Notes: generated by a model not told the origin, from the sequence alone. Shown: positions 20,340 through 40,452, counted from the stretch's first letter. The stretch is 64,000 nt of DNA from Hydractinia symbiolongicarpus (GCF_029227915.1 NC_079880.1:10381501-10445500), one strand, 5' to 3'. Made by a program: numbers and translations.

Positions 20340-21490
20340 CTTCATTATTTCTTTTTTTTACGACATGGCATAGACTCAACATCAATTTTGGCAAATGCTT
20401 CGTTGTCAATACAATTACCAGCTATTGGTCTGAATATTTTTTGTGTACGAATCGTGTTATCATTGTATCCAAAATCTCTAACAGTAGGATTGTCTTTTCT
20501 ATACCCCATTGATCCTTGTCTTCCGAAATAATTTTCCAGTGGATCTTGGCAAAAGCGCTCTGTAAGAACATATGGTACACCATGTGACAATAGATATTTA
20601 ATAAGCTCGATCGATGAATATGTTGTGATTTTAATACCTTCATATGTTTGCCATGAGATGAACATGTTAGATTTGGCATTATCAGTGAAATTTCCAGGTC
20701 TTGTGGCAATTGAGTCCTTCCAATCAGAAAAATATTTTAGAAATGTTTCAAGTAGCCATGTAAAGCGCTCGTCATCTTGTGATTCGAATGGTTTTAGAAA
20801 CGATTTTGCTTTAGTGAGGCCTTCTTTTGGATTTTTTGATGTTCAAACAATCAAAGAACTTGTCCATCATCATACAAAACGTGGCAGTAGCTTCTGCTTC
20901 TGGTGGTCCATATGTTTGGAGTGCATGAAAAACTGATTCACTTAACACCTGTGCAGCTAGTCGGACATTCATCACAGAAAAGGGTGTGAGTTTAATATGG
21001 TTATTTGTGATTTTGGGAACAAGGTGGAGACCACAGTCCAAATCATCAAAAAAAAGCTTTGATATGTGATTCCATGTCAGATATTTACCATTGTTCCACA
21101 TACTTCTTGTGCACCTTTCAGCCATTGAATTAGCTAAGCAGTTGACTGTGATGATTCCCTTGGTTTTGTTATGGTTGAAGAAGAAGGAATGCTTTTGATG
21201 GGTAAATTGAGGCAAGGCAATTCACCAGGATTCAATGTAACTCTGCTCTCATGACGATAATATTGATTTTCATTAAAGTGCCGTTGACAAATGAAGATCC
21301 TTTTATTTGCTATTCTGTCACGAAGTGCTTTATCAACCACACGATCTTTGGTGACAATAGCTATCAATTTTTTCCTCCACTGAGAATCGAACGTATTATC
21401 ACTAGTTGGGACTTTAAAAATAGCTATTCCCTTGTACTTAGCTCTTCGTGATACTGTACAGCCAAATATTGAACAATTATCTCCAGGCAT
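20340..21490 (-). pseudogene. THAP-domain P-element-type transposase, internally deleted
   Basis: The minus-strand start at 21,488-21,490 opens a THAP zinc-binding domain: C6 and C11 in MPGDNCSIFGC, FKVP, W38, then ICQRHF (C2CH pattern, about 90 residues). The frame then shifts directly into AERCTRSMWNNGKYLTWNHI, MNVRLAAQVLSESV, and, in a third frame, MFISWQTYEG, ERFCQDPLENYFGRQGSMG and FGYNDNTIRTQKIFRPI. These are regions of the C-terminal half of P-element/THAP9-type transposases. The RNase-H-like catalytic core between the THAP domain and these regions is missing. Frame changes lie near 21,150-21,200 and 20,670-20,810. The product would be inactive. Confidence 0.75.
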
Positions 21491-22496
21491 ATCAATAAAA
21501 AAATCAAATTAAATTCTTTGTTTACAACAAAAAAGAGTAATCTGAACCAGAAAAACCGCCATTTCTAATTTACCGTGCCTGTAGAAAACTGGGTTCTAGT
21601 TTAATAACGGCCACAAAAGGATCAAAACAATGCTTCTATTGTTATAGCGCTCTCTTTTCCAGACTATCTCTTTTTCTTATGACTATAGTATTGTCACCGC
21701 TTTCATAGGTGGTCCTCCATTACGGAGTGCATTCAATGTTCCTGTTTAAAAGTAACCCAACAGGAGTTGCTTAACCCGTGTAGCATTTCTTTGCATTTTG
21801 CAAATAAAAACAGTTTTTAAAACTTAAAAGAGAAGATTTGAATAGAAAGATGTTAAATAATCGGCCTTTAGAGGAATTTTAAGATTTTCAAAACCGAGGA
21901 ACGTGTCTAGCAGAAATAAAGTTTCATCAACGGAAGACAAAAAAGTCTCATTGTCGGACTTTAACGGATAATATAGATTAACAATTTTTGTATTTTTACA
22001 TGAAGCCTACAAGTAAATTAAAGTCAGGAAGCAAGGATACCGTGTCAAGGCTACACGAATCACGGCTACGCGGTGGGTCAAAAAATATATTGTATGTAAA
22101 AAATAGCTACCAAAAATTTATATTGCCATGCTGTCAGAAATTAAACACAAATCATTTGACGTACGACATTGACGTACGACATTGCCGTGTTGATGTTATA
22201 AATGTCTCGCTACAAATATTAAACCTGCAGGCTTATTTTTTGAAGACGTTTCTAGATCTTATCTAAATTGCAAAGGGAAAAAAAAAATAAAGGACACTTG
22301 AAAAATTGCTGTGTTTTTTTCCTGTTAGAGGCGGTGACGTGACGCAAAATAATCACATCCAAGAACATTGTAAAAAGTAATACATCATTTTACGCTTTCC
22401 TGCATTGGTGTTTTCATGTTTACAAAACACGAAAATTTCGACAAAAATTTTCAAAACAGTAGGGCATTCGTGAAAGTTTTCACTGTTAATGGTCAA

Positions 22497-23108
22497 ATGG
22501 GGTTACATTGTGCAGTGAGAAATTGCTCTAATGGTAGCTACAAGTTAAAAAAGTTGAAATAATGTTCGTGTAACTTATTTTCATTGATACCGTTTCCAAC
22601 GATCAAGAAAGATTCAGCTTCCAGAAAGATCTAGATCAACCTTGTGAATCGTTTAAAACCAGGCTCAAAATCTAAGTTATTTGAACCTGTAAAAGATTCA
22701 AAAATATGTTCAGGACACTTTAAAGATTTGAAACTAACTAAAGCTAACCTTTATCCTACTCAAAACCTTGGTTTTGGTGCCACAAGGAAGTTGAGTTCCT
22801 TATCATCAATGTTAACACCAAGATCTTCAGTCAGTCCTTCATGTTCTTCTAAAAATCATGAAGTCGAAGAAATGGATATTGATGTAAGCAATCACAGTAC
22901 TAATCCAGCCACTGATAACTGTGAGAAATACCTTTCCCATTGTGGTGTTGATGTTAATGGGGCATCTTCTGTTGTATTAGAAGTTCATACATATTTTTTA
23001 CAATCACAACATTGTTGTGACCATGCTGATATCATTAACAAATTAAAAAAGGATAACGTTAAACTAAAAGAAAAGTGGGTGAATAATAGCAAAATGAATT
23101 ACCATTAA
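22497..23108 (+). pseudogene. Second THAP-domain protein, 5' part broken by stops
   Basis: One continuous frame starts at ATG 22,497: GLHCAVRNCSNGSYKL, TAA at about 22,560, an IPFPTIKK stretch, TAG at about 22,633 where the family has its conserved Trp, then SKICSGHFKDLKL. This is the C2CH order of a THAP domain. The downstream part is Ser-rich, then LKKDNVKLKEKW, a short coiled-coil-like helix as found after THAP domains. No transposase core follows. It is distinct in sequence from the THAP domain at 21.1-21.5 kb. Confidence 0.6.
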
Positions 23109-23109
23109 C

Positions 23110-23995
23110 ATTGTTGCATCACTTAATCGATATTTTGATAGTATGTGCTGCATTGGCTAACTTGAAAAACCCTATTATGAGAATTTTAACATTTTATAGC
23201 ATGGAATATTTTTTATGTCATTTCATTCCTTCAGATAAACCTGTGGTCTGGTTATTTAGGTTTTGTATGTACAGATAAGAACTAAGTTTTGCCTTTGTTT
23301 TATTATCGAAGAACGATTTTCTTACCTTGCAACCAGTGTTTCGATGCTTCAAACAGTAGATTTTTTCCGTAAAGACAAGTACTTTTTTAATGCCAAAGAA
23401 CTGAACACTTAAAGTCTTCTATAGTTAAGATTTCTTGAAGATTTTCTTCATTATTCATCTGTAACCACACGTGTCTTAATTAATTTTGTTTTGGTCAAAA
23501 TTTTTAAATTCCCGCAAAAACAGTGTGTAATTTGCAGAAAACCTTTAAAACTTGAAAAAGGTGTTTTGACGCGTTAATTTTTGTAGTGGTTTTCATATTC
23601 CGCAATGATTTATACAATTGGTCGAAGAGCCATGTGACAGGTTTTTAGTCTTTAAAGCTTTTATAACAGGGATGACACCAAACCCTCTCCTAATTTGTCC
23701 CGCAGACACTTGGAATAAACAGAACTAATAAATCTAACAGGAAAGATTCCAGAGGTGACATCGAAGCATTTAAGATAAATTTTATAATCTATGATACTTA
23801 AATACATAATTAAAGGAGTCATAGTTTAAAAAAGAGGTCTCGTCATTCACAAAATACATCAAAGATTGCAGAATAATACTATAAAATAATCACTAAATTT
23901 ATTTTTAGTGGTCAATTTTTCTAAATTAATATTAACTCTTAGTGTTGATTATTGACAATGACCAGACTAGCCACAATTGTGATCATGATTTTGGT
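23110..23995. other. Non-genic spacer
   Basis: AT-rich sequence with no supported gene or repeat unit. It separates the THAP relic from the 54-bp minisatellite. Confidence 0.45.
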
Positions 23996-23997
23996 GT

Positions 23998-24540
23998 TTA
24001 ACTAAGAGCTTGTTCGAATACTAGCGACAACAGTGATTGTAATTTCAGTGTATGTCTAAGAGCTTGTTCGAATACTAGCGACAAAAGTGATTGTAATTTC
24101 AGTGTATGACTAAGAGCTTGTTCGAATACTAGCAAAAACAGTGATTGTAATTTCAGTGTATGTCTAAGAGCTTGTTCGAATACTAGCGACAACAGTGATT
24201 GTAATTTCAGTGTATGACTAAGAGCTTGTTCGAATACTAGCGACAACAGTGATTGTAATTTCAGTGTATGACTAAGAGCTTGTTCGAATACTAGCGACAA
24301 CAGTGATTGTAATTTCAGTGTATGACTAAGAGCTTGTTCGAATACTAGCGACAACAGTGATTGTAATTTCAGTGTATGACTAAAAGCTTGTTCGAATACT
24401 AGCAACAACTGTGATCGTGATTTCAGTGTATGACTAAGAGCTTGTTTAAATACTAGCGACAACAGTGATTGTAATTTCAGTGTATGACTAAGAGCTTGCT
24501 CGAATACTAGCAACAACAGTGATTGTAATTTCAGTATCTG
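23998..24540 (-). repeat. 54-bp minisatellite, 10 copies
   Basis: Units of 54 bp run AGAGCTTGTTCGAATACTAG, then CAACAGTGATTGTAATTTCA, then GTGTATGACTA. The period is fixed by CTAAGAG at 24,002 and 24,056. As 54 is a multiple of three, a 172-codon minus frame stays open with an 18-residue repeat. Nothing else suggests it is translated. Confidence 0.93.
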
Positions 24541-24873
24541 ACAAAATATTTGGAAATAAAAAATAAATTAAATTTACTAAAAAATTAAACAGCCGATTTC
24601 ATGAAATTTTCCTCATACTTTTCGAAAGGGTGTTTTTCCTGATCTTAGCCAAAAGCAATAAATATAAATATTAAATTACCCAAAAAACATACATGAAGAA
24701 AGATTTCTCGTTTTAAAAAATGTTATGACTAAATTTCCTATAATCCACTAATATCAGGGGGTCAGGTTAATAAGTAGATTTGTTTTGATTTTCACCTCAC
24801 GTCCCCTTATTTTTTACCCAGTCAAAATAATCGTTATTAAATTTCACACATGTCAGTTAATCTGGTCTGCTTT

Positions 24874-33116
<8,243 letters not shown>

Positions 33117-33271
33117 TGTTTATAAGCCTAAAAATAACACAGTACTAAATAGGTTGATTTCTTTATTAAAAATGTACTTATTCTCTAGATTCTTAGATCC
33201 TTTGAAAATCACTGAACCAGGATTATTGAAAGCAATAACGTCACTATGGATTGTATAAAAAACAAATACTA

Positions 33272-34100
33272 CAATGGCCCCTATGGCTCACTTCTCTTCT
33301 TATGAAAAACACTTCTCTTCTCAGTCAAAACACTTCTCCACTTTTCTCCGAAATCTTTTCTTCCGTCCAAAACACTTGTCTCCCAAAGTGAGTTGCATAA
33401 ATTATAAATAAGTTCCATAAATCAAAAAATTCCTACACCCAATTCTGGTTCGGAATATTGATTGAGCTAGATTTTGCTTACTCACGTTTTTGAATATAAA
33501 TGACCGACCACCCTTTTTCTCTTTTAATACACATGTTTTTTATAAGTATACCAGAAAATTTAACCAGGCTGGCCATTATTCTTATTTCTTTATTGTTCCA
33601 AACATACATACTGTTTTAATCTAAAAGCTCAGCCTGATATTCTATTAAAGTACAGAAAAAGAAGCATGTAGCTTTCTTGGTGGACACTACCATGATTTTA
33701 AGGACTCTGGGCAGTCATTTATTTTGCCATTTATTGTGTCCTGGTAACAAAAAATTCCCTACTCTGCTACTGATCCGAATTGATTTGTGATATTATTTTA
33801 ATCATGCACATGCACTGGGACCTGCTACGATCAGCTGGTTAGTAATTTGAGCATGTGTTAGCCAAGTGTACTTCTTTCGAAAAGTGAAAAAATATACAGG
33901 ACATGGGTGTAAAATTGCGGACCAGATTTTTAAAGTTAGTTGTGAAGAGAAAGTTTGGGGCCACATGCAGAGAAGTGCTAAGTGCAGAAGAGAAGCGCCA
34001 AAATGCAAACGAGAATTGTGAGAACACAGAAGAGAACTGTCTGAATCATAGAAGAGAAGTGTTTTTAAATTGGAAGAAAAGTAAGTTATATGGGCCATCG
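33272..34100. mobile_element. 829-bp MITE with TA target site
   Basis: The left end CAATGGCCCCTATGG faces CATATGGGCCATCG-type sequence at the right end (inverted). Imperfect terminal similarity extends about 50 bp into CACTTCTCTTCT-type subrepeats on both sides. TA dinucleotides abut both ends (33,270-33,271 and 34,101-34,102). Both arms carry repeated AGAAGAGAAGTG motifs. No transposase frame lies inside. Confidence 0.6.
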
Positions 34101-34377
34101 TAAAATACACCATAAGAACCATCTTCACAGAAGATCGTTTAAAAACATTTAAAACAAGTTACTTAAGAACAAAAACATTGCCAAATTTTGTTTAAAAACC
34201 AACTTAATAGGATTGTAGGAAGCAAAAGCATTGCCATTACCATCGTTTTCCATTATTTTCCACATCGTTTCATTTTAAGGCTTACAGTTTAAAAATTACA
34301 GTAAATTGTTTCACCTTGTCTTGATAAAATCATTTGTAAGCAACCTGGAAAAATGATGATATGGTCAAAAACACCTT

Positions 34378-34792
34378 ACTGTAATGCTTCGAATAAACGC
34401 CCCTTCTATTAAACGCCACCCTCGAATAGACGCCCTCCTTTTCAGTCATTTTTTTAATAAACGCCCCCCTCGAATAGACGCCCCTCCCTCATTAAGAAGA
34501 GTTAATGCTAAGCGATAGTAAAACTATACTTACTTACTTTTTACCTAAATCTTAGATTTAAGGTTGGAAATTTTGCTTTTCGCTTTTAAGTTCATTCTTT
34601 AAAATATGTGAATATCTTTTATTTTCTGTTGTGAAGACATATATTATAGGTATCCTTAAAAACTGCAAAAGAGACGAAGTGTAAAAAATTTAATAAACGC
34701 CCCCTCTTTTAAACGCCCCCCTCGAATAGAAGCCCAACAAAAATGTCAAAAAATTTAATAAACACCCCAGGCGTTTATTTATCATTTTTTGG
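34378..34792. mobile_element. MITE with AATAAACGCCCC ends
   Basis: Repeated AATAAACGCCCC, CGAATAGACGCC and TTAAACGCC blocks lie at 34,390-34,500 and 34,690-34,775. Outer edges TTCGAATAAACGCC and GGCGTTTATTTATCA are inverted relatives. The family resembles the element at 2.8-3.3 kb. The interior is AT-rich without a gene. Confidence 0.55.
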
Positions 34793-35616
34793 TTATCCTT
34801 GTGTTTTCAATCTCTTAAAGCACTCTTTAATGGTATATTTACTAAAAAAAAATTCAGGCCACAAATTTATCAGAGTATTTGAACATTATACTGATAAATT
34901 TTTAACAAACGAAAATTATTAAAATGTCAGAATAATACTCATTTTCAATTAGATATAAATTTCCTGTATTTTGTAAAGAGCATTAAAATCATATTAAGTC
35001 TAATTTAATAATGCCAAAAAAAACAACGATGAAACCTTAACAATTTACATAACTACACCCTACTTTATTATTGACCTTTTAAGTTTTTTTAGACTGTTAT
35101 GTTAGACTCATTGAGTATTGAGTGCATAAATGGTTACTGCCACATATGGTTGAAAATGTTTATATTTATCATTATGTCTACTATGTATAAATGAAATGGG
35201 CAGGATTTGATAACAAAAGAACAAGAAGTGGAGTATTTACAAAGAAAAATATCCCGATTCAGATTTGTTAAAAAAATTATCACATTCTTGCTCTACATGA
35301 GATGTATATTCAGTACTGTTCCAGTTAACTGTATTTTCATATAAAATAATTACAAAAAAATTGTTATCTGTCCCTTTTTGTTTTGGGGTCACAAGCTGAT
35401 AAAACCTAACAATAGGTGTTATATTTTTATCAATTTTGTGTCTTGGAAATAAAAAATATGCAAAATTGCTCAGAAAGTTCCTAAAAACATCATATTCAAA
35501 GCAAAATACATAACTCATAAAAATAAGGAGTTTAGAGCATTTTTTATCAATTTCAAAATTCTGGGCTTGTTATTTTTTTATCAATTTATTGTTCCTGAAA
35601 CAAACAATAATAACTA

Positions 35617-36783
35617 CAGTACAGTCCAGATGTAAGCGTACGCGTACGCTCAACTTGCAAAAATAATTGCATTCATTAAAAAAAACAATAGGATAGCAAG
35701 TTCCTTTCAAATTGCGCGAAAATAATTGCTTCGTGTTAAAAACAAAAGCATAGCAAGAAACATTGTTTAAAAACAATACTCTGCGCGAGAATAAATTAAA
35801 CGCGAAGGCCATTGAATTTTAATTTTTTTTAACAACGAAACTAATTATATTTAGTATCGCCGTTTTTCGTTTTTAAACTTTTAAAATGCGATCTAAAAAA
35901 GCTTTTCTATAGCGGTTTTTCGTTTTTAAACTTTCAAAATGCGATCTAAAAAAACATTTCTATCGCCGTTTTTCGTTTTTAAACTTTTTAAAATGCGATC
36001 TAAAAAAAACATTTCTATCGCTGTTTTTCGTTTTTAAACTTTTAAAATGCGCTCTAAAAAAACATTTCTATCGCCGTTTTTTAAAACTTTTAAAATGCTA
36101 TCTAAAAAAACATTTCTATTGCCGTTATTCGTTTTTAATCTTTTAAAATGCGATCTAAAAAAAATTTCTATCGCCGTTTTCCGTTTTAAAACTTTTAAAA
36201 TGCGATCTAAAAAAACATTTCTATCGCCGTTTTTCGTTTTTTAAACTTTTAAAATGCGATCTAAAAAAACATTTCTATGCCGTTTTTCGTTCCTAAAATT
36301 TTAAAATGCGATCTAAAAAAACATTTCTATCGCCGTTTTTCGTTTTTAAAGTTTTAAAATGCAATCTAAAAAAACATTTCTATTAAAATTAAAGTTTCAA
36401 TCTTTGTTAAAATATAATAATTTCTATCGCTTAAAAGCTTTATTTAATCCGCGCAACCAACAATGCATTAGTTTATTCAGTTTCCACGCAAAACATTTGT
36501 TTAATAAAAATATTAAACAATGGCCCTTTGTGTCACATTGATAGAGTTGATAACATTTGCAATTATGCTATTGGGAATAGTTATGTTAACACTATTTAAC
36601 AATAGTTACGCGCAGTTATAATAAGCTATTTTTTCTTCAATAATCTTTTGTTTATTATGCGCAAGTTAACGACTTACAAGACTCGCAAGATATTTAATAA
36701 GAACAAAAGACAAACAACTACCCCCTCCGAGAAAAAGGTGTGAAACTTGAGCGTGCGCGTACGCTTACATCTGGAATGTACTG
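35617..36783. mobile_element. pogo-like MITE, 1,167 bp, carrying a minisatellite
   Basis: Terminal inverted repeats of about 38 bp begin CAGTACAGTCCAGATGTAAG (left) and CAGTACATTCCAGATGTAAG (right, reverse strand), and run into GCGTACGCG(T/C)ACGC. TA lies outside both ends (35,615-35,616 and 36,784-36,785). A CAGTA start plus a TA target is typical of pogo/Tigger relatives. The interior holds the 53-bp minisatellite and no transposase. Confidence 0.75.
35845..36375 (+). repeat. 53-bp minisatellite, about 10 copies
   Basis: Units contain GCGATCTAAAAAAACATTTC, TATCGCCGTTTTTCG and a TTTTAAACTTTTAAAAT block, with small length changes in the homopolymers. The array lies wholly inside the pogo-like MITE. 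Confidence 0.9.
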
Positions 36784-36851
36784 TATGTTAATAGTTGCTG
36801 TTATGAAACAGGGATTTCATATTCAGGAATGTCTGACTATAATGCTAAGTC

Positions 36852-37155
36852 TAAGGGGCCTTCGAAGATTCAGACCCCCTCCCCCCTCCTCTTTTAGCGG
36901 ATTTCAGTCTGTGAAATACACACATTCGGATAAATTTTTGGAAGGCTCAGGGGCATGTTTTGTAGATAAAAGTTATCGGAATTGATGAAAAGAGGAATTA
37001 TGCTCACGAACGACGAAGAATGTTCAGGCCAAGAACAAATTTTTAAAATTTCTCAATACTTAGCGGATTTCTTTTTCAAGCTTCAGACCCCCTCCCCCCT
37101 TAGCGGCGATATCCCGCTAACAGGGCCTGAAAAATTTTTTGAAGGCCCCTAAAAT
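36852..37155. mobile_element. Small inverted-repeat element
   Basis: AGGGGCCTTCGAAGATTCAG on the left faces TTGAAGGCCCCTAA on the right. The 16-bp stretch TTCAGACCCCCTCCCC is repeated inside (about 36,869 and 37,082). A 300-bp MITE is the simplest reading. No target duplication was identified. Confidence 0.4.
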
Positions 37156-37189
37156 CAAATTGGTTTTTTAACTTATTCTCCATAAACAT

Positions 37190-37445
37190 TTTCTGATAAA
37201 CTTAAAACAACTGATACCAATGTCCAAAAATCATCAAAACATGGTCTGATATTAATGAACTTGTCCACAACTCCCAGCAAAATCCAACGGCCCACAGTGT
37301 GCCATCTCCCCAATTTCCCACACATGGCTTGGGTTAACGGGGCTACAACATTCACTCGCCCATGTTGAATTGCCGTCAAGAGGAATCGAACCGCGGTCTA
37401 CCGCACAGAGTAAAAGAGATATAACCACTAATCTACGGCGCCATA
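37190..37445 (-). repeat. tRNA-derived SINE (third type)
   Basis: On the minus strand: GCCGTAGATTAGTGGTTATA (A-box), then GCGGTTCGATTCCTC (B-box), followed by a body of about 190 bp ending near TTTTAAG. The body differs from families A and B. The tRNA arms are too degenerate for a functional tRNA. Confidence 0.5.
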
Positions 37446-37892
37446 AAAACTGACGTACATTATTAAAAGAGAGTTTAAACACCTTTCCGTGCCATGAATG
37501 GATATTTTGTTTAGGTAATACTATGATAGGATTGAATATGTTAAGATAGTTTGGGGCCTATGCAATTTTTTCAAAATTAAAAATATATAGCTATAGTGCC
37601 AAGAAAAACACCGAACCCGTAACATAAATTCCATGGATTAGGCCTTTTCATGCTTTGACTTCAAAAATTTACTCTAAAGTGAATTTTCAAAACTAAAGTA
37701 CCATCTTACTTCGTTTTGTAGTTATCTAGCTAGACTCTGAGAGATACGAACTAAGAGGCCGTTGTAAATTGACCCCACCAGAGGGTACTGTATCAAATGG
37801 ATATATAGCTAGCATGGGGAGATAAACTAAGGTTTTCTTTTAGTGAGCTTTCTTTGTGTCACTCTGTTGAAAAAAGCCAAGCCTTTATTTTC

Positions 37893-40452
37893 AGGTGGTG
37901 GCTAGTTTGTATCGGTGAAAGTTGGCGGCCTGAAATATATTTTTTTTTCGACGTCGTGTGACGTTAGCGATGTCGTCTCGCCGTGAATATCAGATTCCGC
38001 GGGAAAAGTACTTCATAAAATTATTATATAATGAGAAGAAGGTGTGCGTTGCACGTGTTTTCATAAACACGAAGAAAATATTAAAATTGAAAGTTTTTTT
38101 TCACAACTGTATTTTTTATACGTATTTTGGTGGTAAAAACGGAGTACTTTGTGGTGTTGTTGCTAAATTATGGGTGAGTTTTTCATTTATTTTGACTGAA
38201 TTTTTTTTTCATGTAGAAATATTTATCCACGAAATGGATTACTACATTTTTGATATTTTTTCTCAAGGTGAATCCGGTGAATCTAGTAGTTCGTTACATC
38301 GTTATCCCTCGTATAGTGAATTTCACGAGGCTTTGGATTCATACGAAGTGAAGACGAAAACTCATTACACAGTTTTGTCAGAAACCAAAGATTTCAACAA
38401 AGATCGTAAGTCTTCATTAATATTATCAATATATTTCATTTGAACTCATATTCAGCAATCAATGCAATAACAAAAGATCAACTGATCACACATCACACAA
38501 AATGTAGATTTGATCGTTTTGTTACAGAATGTTTACAAGAGGTTTTAGAAGCCTCTTCATCACCTCAAATTTGTTGGCAATTAACACATAAAGAAGACAG
38601 TCTTCCCATTCATTTTAATGGCATACCATATATATGGCTCGGTACAAAGAAATACCAATGCCACCAAGGGAAAGACAGAGGTATCTCTATAAAAAAGAAA
38701 TACAAACAAGATCGAGAAGAAAAACTTCGTGGTGACCACCCCGAATGTGTTAGAACGAGAAAACTGGCACAACACACCAAGAAGTTGGATTGTCCTGTTG
38801 TATTCAGCGTGAAGAAACTCCTACTGTTTCCTGGGTATAAAATCGAAAAAGATTCTAAATGGAACAGAACTGTTGCTTCAAAAAAATTGAAAGGCGCATT
38901 GGTGAAGTATCACATGAAAGATGATCAATTAACAATAGAGAGTCGATTGCAGTATATAACGACATTTCCAACTGGTACGATTTTTATATTTCTTCATATA
39001 CCAACCTATGTGTTCTTCTTACTCGACTTTGTTCTATCTGCAACATGTACGACAGCAAATTTTGGAACGAGCGCTAGCGCATACTGGATTTTTACGTTAT
39101 TTTTTATTTGTTTGTTTTATTATTATTTTTTATTATTATTATTTTATTTTATTTATTTTTTTTTATCTAGAGACGCATAGCAACCATAATATGGGAGAGG
39201 CTGCTGGATTAATCGAACCATTGGACCAACGAGTTGCTAATTATATGAAACAATTAATTAGAGGTGGTTGTCGAAAAACAAGAGAGCTGAAGTTGGCAGC
39301 AGCTGAGTTTGTGAAAAACACTATTTTTTCTGGTAGATCAAATCCAGAAAAAAGTAGGCGCAGATTCACGCCAAGTAGAAAGAAAATCAAAAATTTGATT
39401 ACTTCAGTCAAAATCGAAACACGATATTCAAAGATTGACCAGGAGAATGTTGAGTCTTTGAAAAACGAATGGTCAGACTGGGCGGATATCTATTTCAGTG
39501 CACGGTGAGACTATACGAATGCTTTTACGAACGGCTGACACATGCAACAATAAATTTTGCTCAGAGTATTTTGAAGAAGCAGAGTGGTGTAGATTCGAAG
39601 ATACGGGACTCAGTTACACCTGTCATTCAAGATTTCCGAATCAATTTGTACAGATTTTTTTTATAAAAGAGCGAAATCATTGGGTGACAGGAAAAAGAAA
39701 GTCGCAAGACGAAATTTACTTGTACGATTCGCTCAGTGTGTATAACAAAGAGCTTGAACGAAACACGTTGAAAAAAATCGCTAGAATGATGTATTGCCAC
39801 GATGACGCCATAAAGATCACTAACGCGTCAGTACAACAACAAGAAAATGATATTGATTGCGGTCTATTTGCCATTGCGTTCGCTGTCGAAGAATCCTTCG
39901 GTAGAAGTCCACAATCGATATCTTTTGACACTAAACAGATGAGACCACACCTACTAAAGTGTTTAGAATCAGCAACCTTTAGCTTTTTCCCAAAATCAAC
40001 AAAGAGAAAACGTTTCTGTAGACCTTTTGCGAAGACACATTCGATTTACTGCATATGTAGAGATATTTTCTTTGATAGAGATGTTGAAGAAGATAAAAAT
40101 TTGTTCATGGCCATGTGCGGTGAATGCAAAGAATGGTTTCATCGTCGCTGTGCGAAAATTCCAGCAAAAGTTTTTGCTAGCGACGATGAGCATAAAAAAT
40201 GGAGATGCTTGGCATGTTAGGACGGACATTTCTTTTAGTTGTACCTATATTTTTTAGATTTAGAGTTTTTCTTATCAACAACAAACCATGACACAACACA
40301 CCTAATTTCCTCCTTTTCCATGATAAATATTCCCGTACGGAGGAAACACAAGGGACCGTGAAGTCGAGGCGCGGGACTGGCGGCAAGACGAATTTTAAAA
40401 AGTCGTCAAAAAATATCGACCAACTTTCACCGATACAAACTAGCCACCACCT
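37893..40452 (+). mobile_element. DNA transposon of 2,560 bp with 33-bp perfect TIRs
   Basis: Left TIR 37,893-37,925 and right TIR 40,420-40,452 are exact reverse complements (outer 20 bp AGGTGGTGGCTAGTTTGTAT). The 7-bp TATTTTC is present immediately outside both ends (37,886-37,892 and 40,453-40,459), read as a target-site duplication. The interior is one spliced gene on the plus strand encoding a CaRF-like + Ulp1/C48-like + PHD protein, with no recognisable DDE core. Superfamily uncertain. The TSD length is near that of Mutator-like, P or Dada elements. Confidence 0.85.
37970..40220 (+). pseudogene. CaRF-like / Ulp1-C48 peptidase / PHD-finger protein of the TIR element
   Basis: Starts MSSRREYQIPREKYF (ATG 37,970). 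Two short introns have GT/AG borders and consistent phase: 38,406-38,455 (50 bp) and 38,975-39,170 (196 bp). Exon 2 encodes a block typical of calcium-responsive transcription factor (CaRF)-like proteins (KKLDCPVVFSVKKLLLFPGY). Exon 3 opens with the matching HSNHNMGEAAGL block and ends KIDQENVESL. Downstream is a C48/Ulp1-like peptidase: His in RNHWV (about 39,680), Asp in YDSL (about 39,722), Gln-rich then Cys in DIDCGLFAIAF (about 39,858). A C4HC3 PHD finger ends the protein (YCICRD, MCGECKEWFHRRC, WRCLAC). The frame changes near 39,505 and near 39,650 (a T8 run follows), so the copy is damaged unless these are sequencing errors. Confidence 0.75.

Noticed and set aside
38174-38267. A third intron in the CaRF-like gene (donor TGG|GTGAGT, acceptor CTCAAG)
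   Set aside because: Splicing would put the next block out of frame, whereas reading straight through keeps a single open frame.
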